DNA of 64,000 bases from Pagrus major (Eukaryota > Chordata > Actinopteri > Spariformes > Sparidae), in assembly GCF_040436345.1 (NCBI RefSeq), contig NC_133235.1, positions 23,026,660 through 23,090,659 on the forward strand, written 5' to 3'. Positions 12,281 to 25,752 of this stretch are shown piece after piece. Numbering within the stretch: position 1 is the first letter of the stretch; each line of letters begins with the position of its first letter. A program made the translations under genes and the position numbers. Under the pieces are notes generated by a model. That model made no database searches. It saw only the letters and a list, made by a program, of their open reading frames with translations, and was not told the DNA's origin.

Positions 12281-15200
12281 TAAACATTTTTGAAGAAAGA
12301 AAGGTAAAGATAAGGTCATTTTTAACAAACTTTTTGAAACCACTGTGTTACATTTCTGTTTAAAAAGCTAGTTGTGGATCTACCTTTGTCCTCGGTTGAC
12401 TGTGTGCACCCTGGTGTAAATGTCAAGAGGTCAAGGAAAGGTCAACAGCGTGAAAAAAGTGGCAGCTGCTTTTAGGAAACCTAATATATAACTTTGGACT
12501 ACGGGACCGAGCAATGCCTGCAGGATGAAAAACAACCCTGTGGTCATTGTTCTGAACTCAAGTGCAGAGAGTTACATGTATGTGCATTAAAATTCCACGA
12601 AATCGGAAAAGCTTTGAAATCAGATCAAAACGTTTGAATCCTATTACTGTTTTTTAACGCCAGATGAAAAGCTCACCTCCTTTCAATGCAGAGACGTATC
12701 ATTTGCATCAGCTTTGGTTTTAATGATTATATTACACTGCAAAGGAAAGGCGAGGTTGATGTCGCAAACTCGTCCGAGCTCATCATAAGACAAAGTTCAA
12801 ACCAATTCCGACGGCATGAAATTCAACTCGGAAACTCATTGTTTGTGGCTGTATGATAATTAGAGTTGGCCTTCCTGGCTGTTTATGTAAGAGGGACTTG
12901 TTTATTCATAGTGAGCCCCATCGGATCTCAATGGCTCCATTATTAGGCGAGTGGCTAAAGCCTCTTTCAAACTTCAAACATACGAAGCCTCCTACTCAGG
13001 CACACTGGCCCTGTGATCTGCAAAAACTGAAATGTAATCACTTTGCATATGTGCAGCAGAATGAGAAGATCTGAATACACGAGGCCCGTTCTCCCCCAAA
13101 CGTTATGCAAGCTCTTTAATGGGAAAACACCTGAGTATGTTCCTGTTTCATCTGCGGCCATTTCACCACAGAAACACACACGGCTGAGAACTCATTACAT
13201 CTCCACTGACCTGCTAACAGAGCTCTCCGCATGTTCTCCAACACCAAAGAGTAAAAAAAGGGCCGCACACAGCTGGGTCATTGTTCTTGACGGGGGTCCA
13301 GGAGTGTGCAAAGCCTCATTAAGAGCGGATGGCTATAAGCCTCTTTGACTGTACTCTCTGCATCGCACCGGCAGACACTGAACCAGGTGGAGCGCAGCGA
13401 GTAAAAACCAGAATGTTGCGTGTTCAAATCCCGGTTTAAGGAAGGAATAGAAACGGAAATCTTTAGCTTGGAACATTCCCACAGCAGATCAATATATTAG
13501 CTTTATTGTTGGGTTGTGTATGGTGGTGAAAGCTGGTGGGGGATTAGCTCAAAGAGGAAATCTGAAAATGGAGCAAGTCTTCTTCCTCTTCTCCATTGGC
13601 TACTCCCATCCTGTTTTCCTGTGCACAGGGGACACTGGTTCCCAATAGCTCCAACAAAAATGCCAAAAGAGAAGATAATCCTCATACAATGATCTGCTCA
13701 ACAATGTCTTCGAACAGTCTGATTTCCTTTGCACAGGAAAAGGGGATGCAGCTGATGTGTGAAGCTCTTTCTCATGATGCCGGTGCATCATATCAAATAA
13801 AATATTATTGCGCTTTATGCTGTTTTGATTTGTTTTGATTGTTGTCTTAGTTGCCAGAGGGGATCTGAAGATGAAATGACAGGGGCCATTCATCGTCTGG
13901 CTGTGTGAAACCACTGTCTCTTTTACGGCTTCTTGATTACGCTGATCTCACCATCACACAGGCTGCGTCACATGGCCCGCCACATGCCAGTCACAGGGTA
14001 AGTGACACTGACACCTGGCACAGTGATCCTGGCATCTCACAGAGACTTTGAACTCAGCCGACAGGGAAAGTACTATAAGTGACAAACGTATTTGAAACTG
14101 TACAACTGAACTTCATCATATAACATGGTTGACTTGAACTCATATTTTGTTCTCCATTGCTGGTGTTGTAAAATGGCCATTAAATGAACCTTTAACCTTC
14201 AACCTTTAATCGAAAGTTCAGAGCTCTTTTAATTATGTAATTTAATTGCACCCTACTCTCCTTCTACAATCTTTTAAAGGCACCTGACTGGAGAATTAGC
14301 TTCATCAGCTGTTTGTCTCAAACTACCCAAATCCTGATACTCACATTAAAGTAGAACATGCATGAGCATTTTATTTCACCAATTTCCTGGAAATTAAAAT
14401 GTATGGGACGTTCGGATGGAACCCAACTATGCTTTCCTCCCCATCCATGCAAAACAATGTATTTATTTGGAAAAGGCTTTTGTAAATATAGCGTTAAACT
14501 GTTGAGTTGAGTTCTAGGTTAGCGTTACCAATAAAACTGTAAAGCTTTTGGGTAAATATGAAGCTGTTGGTCACAGTTGAAAAACTAAAATGGCAGACAT
14601 ACTTAGCTAAAAAAAAAAAATTGTTGAGTTAACGTTACTGATAAAACTTTTGGGTAAATATGACATTACAAGCTAACACTGTTGATGTTAAACGTCTTTG
14701 AACAGCCACACTCTCATTTTATAGTGCAGAGCGCCTTGATTTACGATCACACCCCTTGTCACCCTCTTCAGTCTACTGGAGCATGAAATCCATTTTGTCC
14801 GAGACTTGTTAAAAGACTCAAAGTGGAACCAATCCCCCCTTCCTCCCTCGCACAATAATGACATCTGCAAACACGCAAAGGAGTAAAACCGCCACCTCCA
14901 GTGTCTTCGCAGTGTCAGACTCCTAAGTATGCAGTATGTGAGCATGATGCAAGGGATGTGACTTTGTTCTTCATGAGTCAGCTGTGTCAATGCCATGAGT
15001 CAGGGAAAGTCAAGGAAACACCTGCTTCCGTGTGTCGTCTGACTTTTCTATTTCCACTGTGAACCAGAAGCCCTGTTGCCTCGATAAGAGCAGTTGTAAA
15101 GCTAGACTTGTAAAAGCTCAATCGGCTTTCCAACATATAGAAAGACACGCAGACTCAGACGATACTACGCATGATAGTGTGTCTTAATAATTTTGTTTGA

Positions 15201-15679
15201 CCTCTTTATGCCCTCTCCAGGTGTTAAAACAACAGCCCTTTCATTCTCAGTTACACATCCTAATGTATGGTTTCCAGTTTCACGCAGTTCTTTCTTTACT
15301 TCTTTCTCTCAGTCTTCATTCAGCTCGGACACCAATAGGTGATGTAATCGGATCATGAAGAGAGGAGGAGTTGAGTTTTGTTCAGCCTGTTCAAAACCAA
15401 TTTGAAAAGCAACAGCACAGTAACTGGTCTGGTAAGGACCTTGATTTCACAGCCTGTTGTTCAGATATGAACTTATCAACTCTCTCAGTTGTTTTCTTAT
15501 CTTATTCCGTATTGTCCGTGCTCCTGCGGGTGAGAACAAGATAACTGTGGCGCTCATAGCAAATATAAATTCATTATTATTGTTAATGAAAAGCGCAATT
15601 CTTCAGTGTGATAAGAGTCCACAGCCGTGCTCGTGGCTCCGTAAGTTGGTACTCGTTTAGCATTTATCTTGAAACACAG
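12281..15679. other. Intergenic or intronic, no gene seen
   Basis: No coding exon could be supported on either strand. It holds a small duplicated segment (about 14,494-14,670) and a weak tRNA-like B-box near 13,425. Everything else is unremarkable AT-rich DNA. Confidence 0.4.
14494..14670. repeat. Local tandem duplication, 102-bp offset
   Basis: TTGTTGAGTT...GTTACC/TGATAAAAC...CTTTTGGGTAAATATGA occurs twice; the shared motif CTTTTGGGTAAATATGA starts at 14,545 and 14,647. The copies are diverged and separated by an A-rich run. Confidence 0.65.
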
Positions 15680-16135
15680 CAGTGCTTTAAGCTAAATGCT
15701 AACGTCAGCATGCTCACAATATCAATGCAAACATGCTAATATTTAGCAGGTATAATGTTTCCCACGATCACTAGGGACGGAGAAATAATCGATTGTAAGA
15801 CTCGGTACTCTCTCAAAATGTCTTCATGCAGAAAAGTCAATTATTAGACATTTTAAACCCAACATACAAAAAACATGTGCGTCACTGCATCATATTTATG
15901 TTCCCTATAATTCATGCTTTTATTAAACTATGGATAATTACAAAAACCCTTTGTTTTAAAACTGGCAAGTAGTCACAGTGAGGAAAAATAAATCTTGTAT
16001 AGATATCAAAAATGTTGATGGATCAAGATGCATGGCAAAGTGTTTTTAAACAGCATCGGCGCCTTCTGGATCGAATGGTTGCCGTCTTGTTTTAGCATGT
16101 TAGCATGCTAAGTTTTGCTAATTAGCACTAAACAC
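15680..16135. repeat. Dispersed repeat interrupted by about 310 bp
   Basis: The left part (15,680-15,773, with AATGCTAACGTCAGCATGCT) and the right part (16,084-16,135, with GTTAGCATGCTAAGTTTTGC) look like halves of one GCTAACATGCTAA-type element, also present at 5200-5560. The intervening segment (about 15,774-16,083) begins CTAGGGACGGAGAAATAATC and is presumably a later insertion. No clear target duplication was found. Confidence 0.45.
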
Positions 16136-16175
16136 AGAGAGCGTCAGAAGTTGATGAGACTGGTATTAGTTTTTT

Positions 16176-16384
16176 ACTGTAAATTTTAAAAAAGTGACCT
16201 TACTTTATCAAACTCAGGAAACCGATTACGTCAGAAATACAAAGTAAAGTAGATTATTAAATTTAAGTTGCACAAGCTAAAATGTTTTGACAACTTAAAC
16301 TTATTTTTCTGCTTTACTTGGTAATTTTGAGGTAATCCGTTTCCTTGACTTTTTAAGTAAAGTCACTTTGTCAGATTTGACAGT
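16176..16384. mobile_element. Palindromic MITE, ACTGT...ACAGT
   Basis: A 209-bp inverted repeat. The left arm carries ACTGTAAAT...AAAGTGACCTTACTT...CAGGAAACCGATTACGTCA. The reverse complement of the right arm carries ACTGTCAAATCTGACAAAGTGAC...TTACTT...CAAGGAAACGGATTACCTCA. Arms are roughly 90 bp at about 75-80% identity by eye. No coding capacity; a non-autonomous DNA transposon common in fish. Confidence 0.75.
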
Positions 16385-19300
16385 GTATTTGGTCAAAAAA
16401 CAAACTAGCGATGACGGCACCTGATGATGGCACTAGACGAAAGGTAAAGAGATAAAGTTATGACAGTTCACGGACATACATTTCAGATCCAAATGTCTTG
16501 GTAACTGCTTATAGTGGCTATCAAAGATAAGTCAGGAGATCATTGATCTTTTTGTCTTCTGTTGAGTACAACATGTTCTTCTATGTGACAGGAGGACTAC
16601 AAACAAATGAATACCATTCAGATACAAGTCAAGCTATTCATTGTCAAGGTGTATATACTGGTTTTATCATGTGTGTATAGTCTGATTCCTTTTCCTTCCT
16701 ATTTGTGGTGAAAGCAGGTCATTCTCAGCATGCATTAAGCAGATAACAGGGTAACATCCTGGACAGGTCACTTGTCTATCACACAGGTTTTTAGATAACA
16801 GATTTGAAGGACGTCAAAAGATTAAAGACTACTACTACTTACAGCAGCATCAGAAACACGGTTTCATTTTATTTGAAAGTTGTTAGTATCGCTATAAGTA
16901 CTGAATATTGTATGACACCAGGGTTGTAAAGGAAAGGTTAGACAGAATACATACATACCCTCCTGACTGATTTTAATATACACAGACACACACACACAGC
17001 AGGCTCAGGGAGGATTTATTACGGCGGAGATTATGTTTTATTACATACAGTATGTCATCATCGGCTGTAATCCACTTTAACGGCGCCTTGTTTGCTGACG
17101 TCTCGCAGAGAGAACACGCAACTGAAAGAGAGAAATATTCACTCCAAGTTATGGCAAGAATTAAAACTGTTAACTCGTGAAACTTCGACCTGTGACGACA
17201 CAACAGTGACAATAATGTGGATTTTTAAGATGACTCAACACCTTTGCAAGTCAAGTAGCAATCGTGTCTCAAACCAGGAGTTTAAGCTGCCTCAGCCTGT
17301 CTTGATTCACGGACATACATGAACTAATCATTACCTAAGGATTCGTTTATATAGGACCTCCCAGTCTGTTCTCTGGTAACTCATCATTATTGAATCACAG
17401 TTATTCAGGCTTGGTTCATTAACAATTCATTAATTATCAAGTAGTTCCTGATTCATTCCTCACTCACTACTGAGTAACTACTCACACCGTTTCTCTGACG
17501 TCTTTGTGAAGGACTCGGGTTGGATTTTCGGCGACAGTCCAAAGGGTGTGACTTTATGGACGTTCTCGATTGCCTCGTCTCAGTGCCTCCGCTAATGGAG
17601 AACAACAGTAGCTGACATTAGTTTACAAATGGAGTCTGCTAACATAAACTAACAACTAGCTTCCAGCGAACCAGAAAAAAATTTAATGTTCCTTGCTAAG
17701 TTTTACGTAGTGCTTTGCATAATTTAGAGGAAATGTGAAACATTTTAATAAAGACTCAACATATTTGAATCATTTAAAATAAAAACCTCTTTATGGTAAG
17801 AGTGTGTTAATCTATTTTCATAAAGTCCTGGCAGATTAAGATTGGAGAAACCATGGCTGCACAGTCCTCTACTTCATACATCTCAGCTGTTACGTAACTG
17901 GCTTTGAAATCAGCGTTTATCTTGCAGAGCAGACGTGTATAGTTTGTTTAATGTTAGGCTTGGAGCAACTGTTGTTGACATTGCTTCCTTGTTTCCATTT
18001 AGTAGAAATGCATTCTCAGTCCATGTGCTCCATTTCTCTGGCAGTGTCATACTTTGGTCGTCGTCCATTTTGTTCTTCTGTCAGCAGTCAACTCCAGCAA
18101 AACAGATAATCCTTTTGCAAAAGATTTTTTGGAAGGAGACAGTGGACATGTGATCACGTCGAGCCACTTAAACCACAGCTCTGGGTATTTACTTCTATAA
18201 ACCTGCCAAAAGGATATCTAAACAAGAACAAGTACCTGGAAAAAAGGCTATTATTAAATTCCACGTGAGATCATTGGCCTCGTCTATTTGCTTTTAAACT
18301 GGACATCCACTGGCTGATGGGTCAGGGTTCGTTCGGGGAAGTAGAAGCAAAAAACCCTAGTTTAGGTTGTGGGGGTTTCGCAACGTGACCATGTGTTGGA
18401 TCCAGAGGAACAATCAAACCGGGATAAGGGAGGGTGCTGTGGGGACAATACTGAGGCTGTCCCCTGTAGGCCCCATGCCACATAAAGACCTGATTATCCC
18501 CCCCTCCTGTTGGCTGGCCTTGCAGAGTGGACAGACAGTGGACTCAGTATTTCCCTTCCTCTGTTGAGCAGTGGGGACTCTCCTCTCGTCTCAGCCAGGG
18601 CACAGCAATTTAAGGGGTGCTGTTGTTTTGGAGAGCCACTGTGGGAAAGTCATTAAAGTGTAAAGCATCTCTCTTTTATTTATTTCTAAAGGACTGCTGG
18701 AAGAGGCATCCACCAAGACGGTGGATGGTAATGAGTGCTGACACAGACTGGCCACCCCCACAGTGCCGTGTGTGCCGATAGCCGCTGCCATGGCAAACTG
18801 TTTCTCAGCTATGAAACCGGCCTGACGCACGGCGAGAAGGGTTTCCTCTCTTCCTACAGGTGGCCAGTGTCTACCAGCACACTACTAAATCAGCCCTTTT
18901 CTTCCAAAACGGAAAAGGACTTTTAGTCGCTTTGAGAGTTGTGTGGTGGGTATCCTGTCATGAGCTCCAAAGATCTGCCCTGTCATTATTTATTTAAAAG
19001 GACACTTGGTGAATACCTGATACGCAACACATGGCTCTCAGTGATGCTGAGACGAGGCCTTTAATTTAATCAAGGGTCATTCCTCAGCCGTCTCCTCTCA
19101 GTGATCATATCATTATTATTCCATGCAATATATATTTAAGTGGTGAACTGGACAAGTACTAAACTACCTGTCGTCCTTTCACCTGTGAAATGACCCACAT
19201 GGGAGGCTATTATCATAGAATTACGAAACCACAGAAGAAGACGTAAGAGCAACGTCGGGTCAAGGGCACAATAAGTACCCATTTGCACAAAAGATTGCCT

Positions 19301-22300
19301 CAACAGCAGAAACACACCAGGGAGGTCCCTTTTGTGCAACTTCAATTGCGGCATATAAAACAATACTGTGGAGACTGTGCTGCAGTAAAATGATGGCACA
19401 GAGACAGCTGATGTTGAATTGAGTATGACAGCCTCTCTTAAATGTGGAGCACTGAAACCGGTCTGAAGCAGTCTGCTGTGCTGTGGAGAAGTGTTATTCA
19501 TTCATTGTTCCTCAGATTTCTTTGAAAAAGGGGGGCCTCTGCTGGAACCGAGCGGTACCACATGTTGTTTACCAGCCCTGTCGCACCGCAGGTCATCCCG
19601 ATACTGTACTCAGTTGTGTCGTTCCTCTTTGTGGCCATGCAGCTGTCTCATCAAAAATAATCTAATAAATTACAAAAACGCTGTCCTGACCTGACACCAG
19701 ATTAATAATACACACAATGCCCCTAAAAATCATGTGCAAACCCTCTCAGTGATGTTTACCGCACAGCCCCCCTCAAAGCAAAACATTTTGGCTTTCTGGA
19801 CTCACAAGTTGAATATTTTAGCATCCGTCAAACTTAACTATTGACACGCCACCAATCTATTTTCGTGTATTGATTTGCTTGGTTAAACAGTGAGCCGAAT
19901 GCAAGAGGATAACATTCACAGAAGAGGTCACAGACAGCCAGGCGAGGTGAAGGGAAGAGGCCTAACTGTGGCACGTTAGCGGAGCATGACTGACGCAACA
20001 TTGATCGGCTCTGTTAATGGCTGCATATACGAAACAGTGATGGATTCGACCGGCCCTGCATTAATGCAACTCACATCAAGCTCACACTGTTATGTGTTTT
20101 CTTGTGCCTTTATGTTTCCCGGAACCTCACTGGGATCCTGCCTCTGTGCACGACTGTGTATGTTTCCTTCTCCCAGGGCCCACGTATAGACTCGTGAAAG
20201 GCGAGGTTATGCAACAGCTCCGGCCACTTGAATAAACTGCCGTTTACTGAGTGTGAATGGAGGAGTTGAGAAAGGCGAGGGACCCATTGTCAGATGTCAT
20301 TGGTATGCAGAGCACTGCAGCAATACTACGAGGACCCCTCAATGGTTCTGATCAAAATCTGCTGCATCTTTACCCCCTGAACTGTGGGGCGCCTTCTTCT
20401 CCATGTCACCCTCAAAGAGCAACAAAAACAGCCCAGTCAGGAGGCCTGGCCATGCTTGGCACATCGAGGACCAAAACACCTCTATCTGTACTCTAACTGA
20501 AGCCAACTCTGATATGTTTTCTCATCACATCGTGTGCTCAAAGGTGACCAATCTTAAGTAAACACTTGGGTTGCAGGGCTGCAGGGAGGGCCTGAAATAT
20601 GTTGTTGTACTCACCAGTGCAATGAAGCAACAACCAGTGGGGGACATGCAGTCAATGAGAACAAAATCATAAGTGCCAAATAAGTCAAGGCCCTTTTTTC
20701 TGACAAAGCAATCTGTAACCTCCTTGCTGACCTGAGTAAAACAGCTTTTGAATGAGAATCGTGTGACACCCATTGTTATCTGAATCGACGGTGCATGGAG
20801 ATAACCAACTGTCCTGGTTCATTTTGGTCTAAACACTAAGGATTCACCCCACTTCAGTAAATCCTCGTTATCCTCCCTCCCAGCCCGTCTTTGGAAGCGG
20901 AGTGAACTGGGTTAGGGTTATATAACCAGTGTCTGCTCTCATAGATCCTCAGCAGCTCGTCTTCCCCTAATCTTTTCAGCTTGATTACACCCTCCATCCC
21001 CCTCCTCCGCCGACTCATTCAGCTGAGAGCGTTCTCACACACACAAGCGCATCCACATCGGAGCGCATGAACAGAGCGTCGGGATCCGCCACACTCCGGT
21101 TTAGAGCGGATGGGATGCTTGCGATTGCAGGTGTGAGTCCGCAGTGTGTTGTCAGTGTGCAGCATCCTTTCATGACAAACAAGAAGGCATGCGGTTTGCT
21201 GTGCAGGTTCGACAACCTCTGATTCCTTTCCAGTTGTTTGCACTGTATCTTGGCATCACAATCAGGCTCAGTCATTACTGCAACTTGATATCAGCATGAA
21301 CTAGAGTCGTGTTCCAAGATGTCAACAAAAAGAGACTTTACACCGATGGTATTTGATGTACTAACAGCCTTGTCAGTGATTTTGTAACACAGTAGTGCTG
21401 AATATAGTGTTATGGAAGAGGTGGTGTCAACATTTACTATGGCTTGTTTACGGCATGCCTACGCTTGTGTACTCTTCGATATTCGACGTTAGACATCGCT
21501 CTGTTCTCATTGTTTGCTCAACATTTTGCAACCACTGCTGTGATAAAATACAAATCCAGGCCCAAAGCTTAGATAGTGTGTCATCAGAAAACATTTCTCA
21601 TCTTATATATTTGGCACGAAAGCAGTGACGTCAACTCTCAACAACAACTCTCACTTTATTTTAGCAATAAAGAAGTTCTTGAACTCAGGAACTGTAAAAC
21701 AACCATTGCTAAAAGGGATGGAAAGGCCGAGGGAATGTGATCTTTTGACACTCGTGACAACAGGCAGACTTTGCTCTTGTGCTTATAAAAATGGATTTTA
21801 AAAGAAGGACACAGGGTTCAACGGGCAAAGGGTTGCTTCCATTTGGTCCCTTTTTTGTAACAAGTCAAAGATGTGCAGCGTTAAACCATGACCTGACCTT
21901 TGTCCACCAGGAGCATAAACACGTAAATATTCTCCGCAGGCCACAGCTTACCTACAAACCTGTTCACCTCCAGAAGGCAGTAAATCTTCCAGCCGCCAGC
22001 TGGCTAAACATTTAATATGTTTTATGAGCCTCTTCAGTGAAGGCCAACAAGCAGAAGATGCAGGAAGTAGGCATGTTTGACAGCAGTCTCATGGGAAGTG
22101 TTCGGTGTAACGCAACATAAACCTGGAAGCTGCAGACGGAGAGGGTTTGAGAGGAACAGCGGCTCTATAGATTTTGTGTTTTCCCGAATTTTTAATTGTT
22201 CCACTGTGAGCTCAAGCACAGAAAATCCTGTTACTTTCTGCTGATATGTGACAGCCTCAGTGTCTTGGCTCAGTTTCCCCCTCCTGGCTCATACAGTAAC

Positions 22301-23252
22301 CAGCCTCAACCCACCATCTGCTGCTTCAAACTCTTACAGTTTTTTTTTTACCTCATTTTTACTGTAAATTTATGTAAAAATGCACCAGAATAGAGAAACG
22401 GGTCAGTGTTTTTATATGAATGATAAAGCCAAATTAAACATGATTTTAAAATCCCTTTAGACTCAACTCAATCTAAAACTCCGACTCAGAATTGAAACTT
22501 TAATCAAAAATCCAACTGTGAAATTGAGCGTCAGTGGTTTTTGGAGCCTCTCTGATAGAAAGAAAAAAAAAATCATTCTCACAGAAGCTCACAGTCATTT
22601 GTGAGCTTCCTCAGAAAGTAGGGCACCCTAGATCTGTGCCTTCACCATCTTGTGTGCACGAGGGAGCTTTATCAGCATCCTGAATAATCAAAATGATGGC
22701 CATAAAATTAATGCAATTACTCATATCAGCTGCGACTTGAAAAACGACTCACGTTTTTAGCACCATCATAATGATTGTTCACGATTCAGACGACTGACAC
22801 ACTTGGCAGGTTCATCTTGGCTTCTCCTCAGCGCAGTGCTTTGTGAAAGCAGCAAACAGCTTCTAATGATTTTTTGCGATAATCGATATGCAGTTAACAA
22901 TGTCACCAAATTCTCTCACATACAGTCTGCAGCACCATTAGTTCTGTGACAGCCTCAACAATAGCCAGCAGGGACTTGTAATGATCTGCTGACATCTATT
23001 GGCTTGATTTTAAACGCCACATTTATGTAACCTCACTGGAGATCACAGATGGGGCTCTGGCGCCCTCAAGTGGCAGAAACTTTAAACACACACACGAGCA
23101 TATTGAGGTCGTTAATCAAGGCCGTCTTCGTGTGTGTTAGAAAGACTTCAGACTAGATTTTCAACCAGCCTGCCTCAGATTTTCACAGTATTGAAAAGTT
23201 GATTATTTGATGAATTATTTGATTAGTCAATCGACAGCATTCTGAGGGATTT
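16385..23252. other. Long gene-poor stretch
   Basis: No gene was recognised in nearly 7 kb. There is a (CA)n tract at about 16,979-17,000. The segment 18,360-18,860 is GC-richer than its flanks and has open frames on both strands, but no protein family is recognisable. It could be a conserved non-coding element or a distal exon of a gene outside the window; nothing in the sequence decides this. The motif GGCGCCCTCAAGTGGCAG near 23,059 is a usual fish-repeat signature. Confidence 0.4.
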
Positions 23253-23575
23253 ATTACCTCCGCATGTGTCCGTTTGTTTGTTTGTTCATTGGTTTGTCAG
23301 CAGGATTACACAAAAACTACTGGACTTTGATGGATGATGGTGTCCTGGCCCAGAATAGACCCCATTAACTTTTGGTGCAGGTCCAGAAAGGAATTTCTTC
23401 TCACTTTCTTTAATACTGCATGATTTCCCAACGTTTTCTGACATTTTGCTTAATTTTTCAGGGAATATTGCGTGGATCCAAATACAAATGCACATCTAGT
23501 GGATTTCAATATGTTTCATTTGTTATTGGATTAGCCTTGATTGAATTAAAGAGGGGAGCACTCTACTGAAAAGTG
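23253..23575 (+). repeat. Teleost dispersed repeat, copy 1
   Basis: Runs from ATTACCTCCGCATGTGTCCG through TCAGCAGGATTACACAAAAA, CAGAATAGACCCCATTAACT and TGGTGCAGGTCCAGAAAGGA to GAGCACTCTACTGAAAAGTG. Two further copies in inverted orientation lie at 28,255-28,625 and 28,650-28,960. The family is widespread in fish; its name is not recalled with certainty. Confidence 0.7.
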
Positions 23576-24239
23576 CAAAAACTTTGCTGGTCCTGCTTCC
23601 TACTTGTGAAGATTTGCAGAAATTAAATGACTTGGGACTTAACGACTTGTCAGTGTTCATGTTGTGTTTTCAGTTCAGCTTTTCTTTAGTATTTCACTTT
23701 TTAAAAGTGATACATACTACCACTACTATCATTATAAGATACTAATACCTTGTATTTTCCAGATATAAGACCAGATACTGCAGGTAACCAGATACTCCTT
23801 TATTTTGGAGGACTTAACTTGTGTAAAGACTTTACTTGACTTGACCCGAGAGAAAATGGAAATTGCTTCAGACTTGGACCAAATGACTTGAATCAAATGT
23901 CTGTCAATAATTAGTTTCATCCCTAGAAGTGACACTGAAAGGAGCCATGGAAAGATGTACTGAATCACGAAAGTGTCCTTTTTAGGTTAACACCTTTTCC
24001 CTGACACATCTGGAGAGAGATTTGAGCTTTACGTCTCACTGTTTTCCTACAAGCTGCTGTGAAAGAGTTTTATAGACGCCCTCTTGGGATAAACAGCGCT
24101 CGTAAAGACGATCCTGCCCAGTCGCCTGAATAAAATGTTGGCAGTTTACTTCTCTGCAAAACAGGGACAAGTGTAAATTTGACAAGTGACATTTCTACAA
24201 AACGTTGAATATCACGGTCACATTACATGTTTGAGATCT

Positions 24240-24545
24240 TATTTTCATGTCCAGAGGTGGAGGGGATTGTGATGGAGTTACATGCAGGTGAGAAGGCTGC
24301 CGAGCCAGTGACCAGAGTTTGTGACTGTGTTTCAACATTTGTGCTGTAAAATCTGGGTATTGTTAACAAAAATCGGGGTCATCTACCCAGTTTTTAACAA
24401 GATGTCGAGACATGTCTAGCCTGCTTTATGGCAACAAAACAGGTATTTTAAGCCATAACAAGATCTTTTCTGAACCCTGACCAAGCAGTTTTTGTGCCTA
24501 AACCTAGCTAGACCAAAAGAAACGTAAAGTTGCAACATAAAGAAA
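24240..24545 (+). repeat. Dispersed repeat resembling minisatellite unit
   Basis: Contains TCTAGCCTGCTTTATGGCAA, ATTTTAAGCCATAACAAGAT and CTGACCAAGCAGTTTTTGTG followed by CCTAAACCTAGC (24,478-24,509). This order is typical of a teleost repeat with 'cctaaacctaaccaagtggttttt'. Its core aligns with the 27-bp unit of the minisatellite at 643-1857. Confidence 0.5.
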
Positions 24546-24811
24546 AAAAAAAAAGATATCTGTGGTCTGCAGAGACATACAAAGGTGACATTTATTCTGG
24601 CGACTGGGTGCCGTCATCACGTCCCAAGAGGCGATTTTTATCCTACAAGATCTCACTGAACTTGTTTTAAATTTGAATCTGTAACAAACCCAGTTGGCCG
24701 TTTTTTATTCATTCCACTTCATGATGACACAAAATGCAATGTAGCAAGAACATGGTGTCACGCCACCCATACATAATGAGCAACAACCTCATGTTCTACT
24801 GAAAGAGCCTT

Positions 24812-24817
24812 TTTATT
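24812..24817 (-). terminator. Possible poly(A) signal for tmem275
   Basis: TTTATT on the plus strand, AATAAA on the minus strand, at the edge of a 2.5-kb AT-rich, gene-free stretch downstream of the tmem275 stop. No nearer AATAAA was noticed. Assignment to tmem275 is inference; the 3' UTR would then include the MITE at 25,753-26,561. Confidence 0.25.
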
Positions 24818-25752
24818 CAGATCTTTTGAAGGATTCACATTTGGATCGGTTACTTTTAAAATAAACAAAATTATAATCTTCACAAAAATATTCTATCCTT
24901 TTACATTTTTCAGATGTTTGTATATAACTGCTACACAAATTAACATACACAGATAACACCAACACTTCACAACAGGGTGTTTGCATTTCCATGAGTCAGT
25001 TCTCTGAACATGCAAAAAATAAGCTCAGCACAAGAGAGAGCATTGACAGAAAAACTGGTCCCTTTGAGGAGCTGTATCACAAATAACAAATGTTAATACT
25101 GTATAAGGGAATGCTCTGGTCACTGTGTACCTGTACGCAGGTGTTCACGCCATATAAATCTCTGAGATGGAACATTTAAGCCATTTGCATGCATTTGTTA
25201 CGTCCACAAAAACAGAAACTTGAAGCTTTCTAACAATATGGAATAGAAATCCAGAGCCAAACAAAGGCTTTCTGAAGAAAAATGCTATTGTGCACTTCTG
25301 TTATAGCCCTCATTAGTTTGATCCTGATATCTCAGTCTAAGGCAACTTTCCTTTCAAAGGAAATCAGGGTTTGAATGTCTCATTTGACCAGTCAAGTTCA
25401 TAACTGACAAGAAGACATCACAGTGATGGGGAACAGATACTTCTTTATGCAATCTGAATATCTAAACTCTTGTCTTGGCTTCTTCATATTGTGTGTACGA
25501 GGTCCAGCGGAGGTTAACTTCAGTAGAATTAAATACCGTGGAAATTCACGTGTTCCCGTTTGTAAAAGATGAACTAAAATTCAATAAATTCAAATTCATG
25601 ATGACAAAATCATCATCAGGACATATTTTAATGCCTTACAGTGAGGTAAGTCCCTATTCCACCTGGATCAATGAATATAAATCACTGAAAACATCATGAT
25701 CAATGTGTGATTTCAGTTGCAACTACCTTTTTACGAATGTGGGAACATAATA

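Noticed and set aside
13386-13450. tRNA gene or tRNA-derived SINE
   Set aside because: A B-box-like TGTTCAAATCCC is present, but no acceptable A box or cloverleaf could be folded.
18367-18567. Possible coding exon in the GC-richer patch
   Set aside because: No family resemblance, and an equally open frame lies nearby on the other strand. Mentioned only as a place to check conservation.
19136-19501. 121-codon minus-strand open frame
   Set aside because: No domain, signal or splice pattern; composition like intergenic DNA.
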